Shown here one piece after another: positions 32,801 through 41,800 of a stretch of 64,000 bases of DNA. The translations under genes were made by a program, and so were the position numbers. Position 1 is the stretch's first letter. Every line of letters starts with the position of its first letter. The notes beneath the pieces were generated by a model. The model was not told where the DNA came from and searched no databases. It saw nothing but the letters and a program-made list of their open reading frames with translations. Location: contig NZ_VOIR01000011.1 in assembly GCF_007923295.1 (NCBI RefSeq), positions 434,001 through 498,000 of the forward strand. Direction: 5' to 3'. The stretch is from Agrococcus sediminis. GTDB lineage: Bacteria > Actinomycetota > Actinomycetes > Actinomycetales > Microbacteriaceae.

Positions 32801-35800
32801 GCATGCGCCAGATCGGCGACACCGTCGACTACGCCTTCACCGTCACCAACACCGGCAACATCACGCTCAGCGACGTCGCGGTCGCCGATGACCTCGTCGA
32901 CGCGCCCGTCGCCATCGCTTGGCCCGCGACCGCCGGCACGCTGCTGCCCGGCCAGTCGGCGACCGGCACGGCGCAGTACACGCTGACCCAGGCCGACATC
33001 GACCGCGGCTTCGTCGACAACGTCGCCACCGCATCCGCGACCTCGCCGCGAGGCGAGAACCCCGTGACGACCGACGACGACCGCGTGCTCGTGCCGCAGA
33101 CGTCCCGCTTCTCGCTCGAGAAGACCGGCACGCTCGCAGACGGCGCGCAGGGCATCGCGGGCGATGAGGTCGTCTACACCTTCTTGGTCGCGAACACCGG
33201 CAACACGACGCTCACCGACGTCACCGTCGAGGACCCGCTGCCAGGCCTCTCGACGCCCACCGCCGAGTCGTGGCCCGCTGCCGCAGGCGTGCTGCTGCCC
33301 GGCCAGACGGTCGAGCTCACCGCGACCTACACGCTCACGCAGGCCGATGTCGATGCGCTGACGCGCGAGAACACCGCGATCGTCTCCGGCACGACGCCGG
33401 ATGGCGCCAGCACCAGCGTCATCGACGACCACTCGCTGCCGATCGTCGTCGAGCCCAGCATCGCCCTCACGAAGACGGGCGCGCTCACGGGCGGCGCCGT
33501 CGTGGGCAGCACGATCTCCTACGACTTCGACATCGTCAACGACGGGCCGCTCACCCTCTCCGGCATCAGCCTCGTCGACGCGCTCCCCGGCATCAGCGCC
33601 ATCGAGTACGGCGCATGGCCCGACCCCGAGCAGCCCGCCACGCTCGCCCCGGGCGAGTCGGGCTCCGCGACGGCGACCTACGCGCTGACGCAGGCCGACA
33701 TCGAGCGCGGCTTCGTCGACAACGCGGCCTCGGTCTTCGCCTCCACGCAGGAGGGCGTCAGCGCCAGCGCCTCCGATGAGCAGCGGGTCGAGCTGCCCGC
33801 CGCTCCGGGCATCACGGTCACCAAGACCCCGACGCTCGTAGGCGAGGGCGTCGCCGGCGCGACGATCAGCTACGCGATCGTCGCCCAGAACACCGGCAAC
33901 GTGGCGCTCACGGGCGTCACCCTCACCGACGAGCTCGAGGGCCTGGCGGGCTTCACGCTGGTCTGGCCCGGCACTCCCGGCACGCTGCAGCCCGGGCAGT
34001 CGGTCACCGCTGCCCCGACCTACGCGGTGACGCAGGCCGACGTCGACCGCGGCCTGGTCGAGAACACCGCCGCCGCCTCCGGCACCCCGGCTCGCGGCGA
34101 GCCGGTCTCCGACAGCGCTGACGGCGACGTGCAGCTCTCGACCGACGCGTCGATCGTCCTCACGAAGGACGCGTCGCTCGCGACCGGCGCCACCGGTGCG
34201 GTCGGCGACGCGGTCGAGTTCGACTTCGTCGTGCGCAACGCCGGCGACGTCACCGTCACCGGTGTCTCGATCGACGACCCGATGTTCCCGGCCGGTGTCG
34301 TCTTCGGCGCCTGGCCCGACACGGCCGCGCCCGGCACGCTCGCGCCCGGCGAGCAGGTCACGGCGAGCGCCGAGCGCGCGCTGACGCAGGCCGACCTCGA
34401 CGCCAACGGCGTTGTGAACGAGGCCACCGCATCCGCCACCCCGCCGAACAACGCAGAGCCGGTCACCGACACCGACGACGCCACCGTGCCGCTGCCCGGC
34501 ACGGCGAGCCTGACGCTCGTGAAGGACGGCGCGCTCAGCGGCATCGGCAACCCCGGCGACACCATCGACTACACGTTCACGATCACGAACACCGGCACCG
34601 TCACCGTGCGCGACATCGCGCTCGCCGACGAGCTCGAGGGGCTCAGCGACATCGCCTTCGGCACCTGGCCGGGCACCGAGGGCGAGCTGCCGCCGGGCGA
34701 GTCGGTCGAGGCGACCGCCAGCTACGCGGTGACGCAGGCCGACGCCGACGCCGGCACGGTCGACAACTCGGCGACCGCTACGGGCTCGACGCAGGAGAAC
34801 GGTGAGGTCGAGGCGACCGACACCGACGAGCAGCCGCTCGCCTCGCTCGGCGCTCTGACGATCGACAAGACCCACACGGCCGACGGCCTCGCCGTGGGCG
34901 ACGTCGTCGACTACGCCTTCGTGGTCGAGAACACCGGCGGCCTCACGCTCAGCGACGTCTCGATCACCGACGAGCTGCCGGGCCTGACCGCCATCGCCTA
35001 CGGCGACTGGCCGGCTGCCGATGGCGTGCTCCTGCCCGGCGAGAGCGTCACCGCGACCGCGCAGCTCACCGTGACGCAGGCGCACCTCGATGCGGGCGAG
35101 ATCGTCAACGTCGCGACCGCCGCTGCCACCGCGCCCCGCGGCCCGGCCCCGAGCGGCACCGACACCGACACCGTCGCGCTGCTGCAGGGCCCCGCGCTGA
35201 CGCTCGTCAAGACCGGCGCGCTCGCCGAGGGCGCGACCGGCGTCGCGGGCGACGTGATCACCTACGCGTTCAGCATCCGCAACGCCGGCAACGTCACCGT
35301 CACCGGGCTCGAGCTGACCGACGAGCTCGACGGCCTCAGCGAGCCCGTCTTCGCGCTCTGGCCGGGCGAGCCCGGCACGCTCGCACCGGGCGACGTCGTC
35401 ACCGCCACCGCGACCTACGCGGTCACGCAGGCCGACGCCGACGCGGGTCGGGTCGACAACACCGCCGACGTCACGGGAGACACCGCGACCGCCGGCCCCG
35501 TGGCCGACGCAGACGACGCCACCGTGCCGCTCGGCGCCGCACCCGGCCTCTCGATCGCCAAGTCGCACACCGGCACCGGCTTCGGCGTCGACGACGTCGT
35601 GCCCTACACCTTCCTGGTCACCAACACGGGCGACGTCACGCTCACCGACGTGACGGTGGCGGATGCGCTGCCGGGTCTGGGCGACGTCGCCTACGGCGAG
35701 TGGGAGTCGGGCACCGCGGGCACGCTGCTGCCGGGCCAGTCGGTCACGGCGACCGCACCGCTCACGGTGACGCAGGCGCACGTGGACGCCGGGCTCATCG

Positions 35801-38800
35801 AGAACGAGGCCACCGCGACCGGCACGCCGCCGCGCGCGACGCTGCCCACGCCGTCGGCCACCGACGACGACACGGTCGTGCTCGCGCAGTCGCCGAGCCT
35901 CTCGCTCGTCAAGGATGGCGAGCTCGTCGACCTCGTCGACGGCGTCGCCGGCGACCGCATCGACTACACCTTCACGATCACGAACGACGGCGACGTGACG
36001 GTCTCGGACATCGCGCTGAGCGACGAGCTCGCGGGCCTCACGGACATCGCGTTCGGCACGTGGCCGGGCGAGCCCGGCGTGCTCGCGCCCGGCGAGGCGG
36101 TCACCGCGACCGCCTCGCTCGTGCTGACACAGGCCGACGCCGACGCGCTCCAGGTCGTGAACGAGGCATCCGCCACCGGCACGACCGCGACCGCCGGCGA
36201 CGTCGGCGACAGCGCCCAGCACGTCGAGCCGCTGCCCGCCGTCGGCGCGCTGTCGATAGACAAGACGCACCCCGCGGGCGACTACGCCGTCGGCGACACC
36301 GTCGAGTACTCGTTCGTGGTCACCAACACCGGTGACCTCACGCTCACGGGCGTCGAGGCGAGCGACGAGCTCGAGGGCCTGTCCGATCTGGCCTATGGCA
36401 CATGGCCGGGCGAGACCGGCGTGCTCGCACCGACGCAGTCGGTCACCGCGACGGCGACGCTCGTCGTGACGCAGGCGCATGTCGACGCCGGCAGCATCGA
36501 CAACACCGCCGCAGCGGTCGGCACGACTCCGCAGGGCGTCGTGCTCGAGGAGGACGACACCGACACGGTGCCCTTCGCCGCGACCCCGCGCCTGACGCTC
36601 ACGAAGACGGGCGCGCTGACGAGCGGCGTCGGCAACGCGGGCGACACGGTGACCTACACCTTCGAGATCGAGAACGAGGGCAACGTCACGATCGCCGCGA
36701 TCGCGCTGGCGGACGACCTCGAGGGCCTCAGCGACATCGCCTTCGGCCCGTTCCCCAGCATCGACGGCGTGCTCGCTCCCGGTGAGTCGGTCACGGCCAC
36801 CGCGACGTACGCGGTGACGCAGGCGGACGCCGACCGCGGCTCCATCGACAACGAGGCGACCGCCTCGGGGCTCACGCCCACGCGCCAGCCGGTCTCCGAC
36901 GCGGACGAGCACACGCAGGAGCTGCGCTCGGTCTCCGCCATCGAGATCGACAAGTCGCACACCGCTGGCACCTTCGCGGTCGGCGACGAGGTGGAGTACG
37001 CCTTCCTCGTCACGAACACCGGCGGGCTCACGCTCGAGGACGTCTCGGTGACCGACGAGCTGCCGGGCCTGGGCGACATCGCCTACGGCGAGTGGCCGGC
37101 CGCCGAGGGCGTGCTGCTGCCCGGCGAGTCGGTCACGGCGACCGCGACGCTCACGGTCACGCAGGCCCACCTGGACGCCGGCGAGATCGTGAACGAGGCA
37201 TCCGCGACGGCGACCGCGCCTCGGGGCGACGACCCGAGCGACAGCGACACCGATCGCGTCGCGCTCGAGCGCATCGCCAGCATCGAGCTGCTCAAGACGG
37301 GCGAGCTCGCCGGCATCGGCAACGCCGGTGACGAGATCGCCTACACCTTCACGATCACGAACGACGGCAACGTCACGGTCTCGGGCATCGAGCTCGAGGA
37401 CGCGCTGCCCGGCATCGGCGAGGTCGTCTTCGGCGACTGGCCGGCCGAGTCGGGCACGCTGCTGCCCGGCGAGTCGGTCGAGGCGACCGCGGTCTACGTC
37501 GTGACCCAGGCCGATGCCGACGCCGGCACCGTCGTCAACGACGCATCCGCCTCGGGCACCACGCCCGCAGGCCCCGTCGACGACCAGGCCGCGCACACGC
37601 AGGGCCTGGGCGCGACCGCGCTGCTCGAGTTCACCAAGTCGCACGAAGCGCCCGCGAGCCCGCTCGCGGTCGGCGACGACGTGACCTACACCTTCCTGGT
37701 CGAGAACGTCGGTGGCCTCACGCTCACCCACGTGACGGTGTCGGATGCGCTCACGGGCCTCGGTGACATCGCCTACGGCGAGTGGGCGTCGGGCACCGTC
37801 GGCACGCTGCTACCGGGCCAGTCGGTCACGGCGACCGCGACGCTCGCGGTGACGCAGGCGCACGTCGACGCCGGCGAGATCCTGAACGAGGCGAGCGTCA
37901 CCGGCGCCCCGCCGCGCGACGGCATCGCGCCGCCGGTGACGACCGACGACGACCGCGTGCCGCTGCTGCAGCGCGCGAGCGTCGCGCTCGAGAAGACGGG
38001 CGAGCTGCGCGATGGCGCGCTCGGCATCACGGGCGACACGATCGACTACGCGTTCACGATCAGGAACGACGGCACCGTCACGGTCTCGGGCATCGAGCTG
38101 AGCGACGAGCTCGAGGGTCTCGGCGACATCGCCTTCGGCGCGTGGCCGGGCGAGGCCGGTGTGCTGGCGCCGGGCGAGTCCGTCGAGGCGAGCGCCTCCT
38201 ACGTGCTGACGCAGGCCGACGCCGACGCCGGCACGGTCGTCAACGAGGCATCCGTCACGGGCACGACGGCGACAGCGGGCCCGGTCGGCGACGAGGCCGC
38301 GCACACGCAGCCGCTCGGCGCCGCGCCCTCGCTCACGATCGAGAAGTCGCACGAGGGCTCGGCCTTCGTGGTCGGCGAGACCGTGCCCTACACGATCGTC
38401 GCCACGAACGACGGCGACGTCACGCTGCGCGAGGTCGAGGTGACGGATGCCCTCGACGGGCTCGAGATCACCGGCACCGCCTGGGATGGCGCCGAGGGCG
38501 TGCTGCTGCCGGGCGAGTCGGTCGTCGTGACCGCGGGCCTGGTGGTGACGCAGGCGCACGTCGACGCCGGCAGCGTCGTCAACGAGGCCGTCGTGGCCGC
38601 GACGCCGTCCGCCGGTGAGCCGCTCCGCGAGACCGCCACCGACACGGTGCCGTTCGCGCAGCTGCCGTCGATCTCGCTCGAGAAGACCTCCGTCGTCGAG
38701 GGCGCGAGCGCCGGCGACGGCGTCGACTACGCCTTCACGATCGAGAACACCGGCACGGTGACGCTCTCCGACGTCGGGCTGAGCGACGAGCTCGAGGGTC

Positions 38801-41800
38801 TCGGCGACATCGCCTTCGGCGAGTGGCCGGGCGCCGAGGGCGTCCTCGCTCCCGGTGACGTCGTCACCGCCACCGCCCGGTACGTGCTCACGCAGGCGGA
38901 CGTCGACCGCGGCTCGATCGTGAACGACGCGACCGCCGTCGGCACCGCGCCGAGCGGCGCCGCCGCCGGCGTCGTGGCGCGCGACGAGGCATCCGTCACG
39001 GACACGCTCGAGGCCTCGCCCTCGCTGCGCTTCGCGAAGGAGGCGCAGGTCGACGCGCCGGCGCTCGGCTCGGTCGTCACCTACGGCTTCGAGCTCGAGA
39101 ACACCGGCAACGTGACGCTCGCGGGCGTCGCGGTCAGCGACCCGCTGCCGGGCCTCTCGGAGCTCGACTACAGCTGGCCCGGCGACGCCGGCGTGCTGCT
39201 GCCGGGCGAGATCGCCACGGCGACCGCCACCTACACGATCACGCAGGCCGACGTGGATGCCGGAGGTGTCACCAACGGCGCGTCCGCCGTCGGCGCGCCG
39301 CCCGTCGGCGAGCCCGTGCGGCCGACCGACGAGGTGACGGTGCCGATCACCACGCAGCCCGCGCTCGTGCTCGACAAGGCCGCGACGCTCGAGGAGGGCG
39401 CGGCCGGCGTCGCGGGCGACGAGGTCACCTACACGCTCGTGGTGCGGAACGACGGCGACGTCACGCTCACCGCGATCGAGCTGGCCGACCCGATGGCGGG
39501 GCTCAGCGACATCGTCTTCGGCGAGTGGCCCGGCACCGCGGGGCAGCTGGCGCCCGGTGAGCAGGTCTCGGCCACGGCGACCTACGCGCTCACGCAGGCC
39601 GACGTCGACGCCGGCTTCGTCGACAACGCGGCGACCGCCTCCGCGCAGCCGCCCTCGGGCGACCGCATCGCGGTCGACGACGACGAGCGGCTCCTGACGC
39701 CCGGCACCATCGGCATCTCGCTCGACAAGTCGGCTGTGGCCACCGCCGGCGCCGCGAGCGTCGCGGGCGACACCGTCGCCTACGAGCTCGTGATCGCCAA
39801 TGAGGGCTCGCGCACGCTCACCTCGATCGTGCTGAGCGACCCGCTGCCGGGGCTCAGCGCGCCCGTCATCGACTGGTCGACCGCCGCGATCGAGGGGCAG
39901 CTCGCCCCCGGCGAGCAGGTCGTGGCCACCGCCGGCTACACGCTGACGCAGGCCGACGTCGACGCCGGGCTGGTGGAGAACACCGCGACCGTCGCGGCCG
40001 CCGATCTGCGGGGCAACCCCGTGGAGGCGGGCGACACCGCGGCCGTCGCGCTCGAGGGCACGCCGCTGCTGACGCTCGACAAGCGCGTCGTCAACGACGC
40101 CGACGCCGTGGGCGAGACGGTCGAGTACCGCTTCGAGCTCGCGAACGAGGGCACCGTGACGCTGCGCGACATCGCGCTCGTCGACGCGCTCGCAGGCGTC
40201 TCGACGCCCGTGATCGACTGGTCGACCGCCGCCGTCAAGGGCGAGCTGGCGCCGGGCGAGACGGTCACCGCGACCGCCACGCTCACGCTCACGCAGGCCC
40301 ATGTCGACGCGGGCTCCGTCGTGAACGACGCCACCGCATCCGCCACCCCCGACGGCGGCGAGCCGATCGAGGCCGGCGACTCGAGCACGCTGCCGCTGCC
40401 GCAGCTGCCGAGCCTCACCACCGACAAGAGCGCCGAGCTGCCAGAGGGCTCGACCGGTGCGGTCGGCGAGGCGATCGACTACACGATCGTCGTCGTCAAC
40501 GACGGCACCGTCACGGTCGGCACCGTCACGGTCGACGACCCGATGTTCGCCGCCGACGCGCTCGCCTTCGACTGGAGCGGCGCCACCACCGAGGGCAGCC
40601 TCGCTCCCGGCGAGGCGCTCACCGTCACCGCGACGCACGTGCTCACGCAGGCCGACGTCGACGCAGGGCGCGTCGACAACACGGCGCTCGCGAGCGGCAG
40701 CTCACCCACGGGCACGGTCGACGACGACGCCACGGCGGTCGTCACGATCGTGCAGTCGCCGAGCATGGCGTTCACGAAGACCGCGTCGACGGATACCGCG
40801 CCCGCGCTGGGCGAGACCGTCACGTACACCTTCGAGGTCACCAACACCGGCAACACCACCCTCCGCGGCGTCGCCATCGACGACTCGATGGAGGGCCTGA
40901 GCCCGCTCGAGTACGCCTGGCCGGGCGAGGGCGGCACGCTGGCACCGGGAGAGACGGTCACCGCGACCGCGACCTACGGGATCACGCAGCGTGACGTCGA
41001 CGCCGGCTCGGTCGACAACACGGCGACCGCGACGGGGACGACGCCCGATGGCGGCACCCTGGAGCCGACCGTGACCGAGCAGGTGGAGATCGACCGGCAT
41101 CCGTCGCTGCGGCTCGCGAAGCTCGGCACGCTCGCAGGCGGCGCCGTCGGCGTCGCGGGCGACCGCGTCGACTACGCCTTCCAGGTGGTCAACACCGGTG
41201 ACGTCACGCTCACGGGCGTGGCCATCGACGACCCCCTGCCGGGGCTGAGCGACATCGTCTTCGGCGCCTGGCCGGGCGAGCCCGGCGTGCTGGCGCCGGG
41301 GCAGGCCGTCACGGCGAGCGCGAGCGCAGTGCTCACGCAGGCTCACGTCGATGCGGGCCGCGTCGTGAACGACGCCACCGCATCCGCCGCCTCGCCCTCG
41401 GGCGAGACGGTCACCGATGGCGACTCGGCGGAGGTCGGCACGCAGCAGCGCGGCGCCCTCGACGTCGAGAAGTCGTCGACCGTGACCGGCGCAGGGGTGG
41501 TCGGCGACGAGATCGCCTACGCGTTCTCGGCGACGAACACGGGCACGGTCACCCTCACGGGCGTCTCCCTCAGCGACGAGCTCGAGGGGCTGGGCGACAT
41601 CGCCTACGCCTGGCCCGGTGCGGCCGGTGTGCTGGCGCCCGGCGAGACGGTGACGGCGACCGCGACCTACGCGATCACCCAGGCCGACCTCGATCGCGGA
41701 TCGGTCGAGAACTCGGTCGTCGTCCGTGGCCAGGTGCCCGGCGGCGGGCCCGTCGAGCACGAGGACTCCGTCACGACCCCGACGCCAGGCTTCGGCTCGC

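Noticed and set aside
30826-37731. 2301-codon open frame on the minus strand opposite the giant gene (and a 942-codon one at 37810-40638)
   Set aside because: They are mirror frames caused by high GC and periodic repeats. The proteins are Arg/Gly/Asp-rich with no domains, and the plus-strand gene is clearly real.
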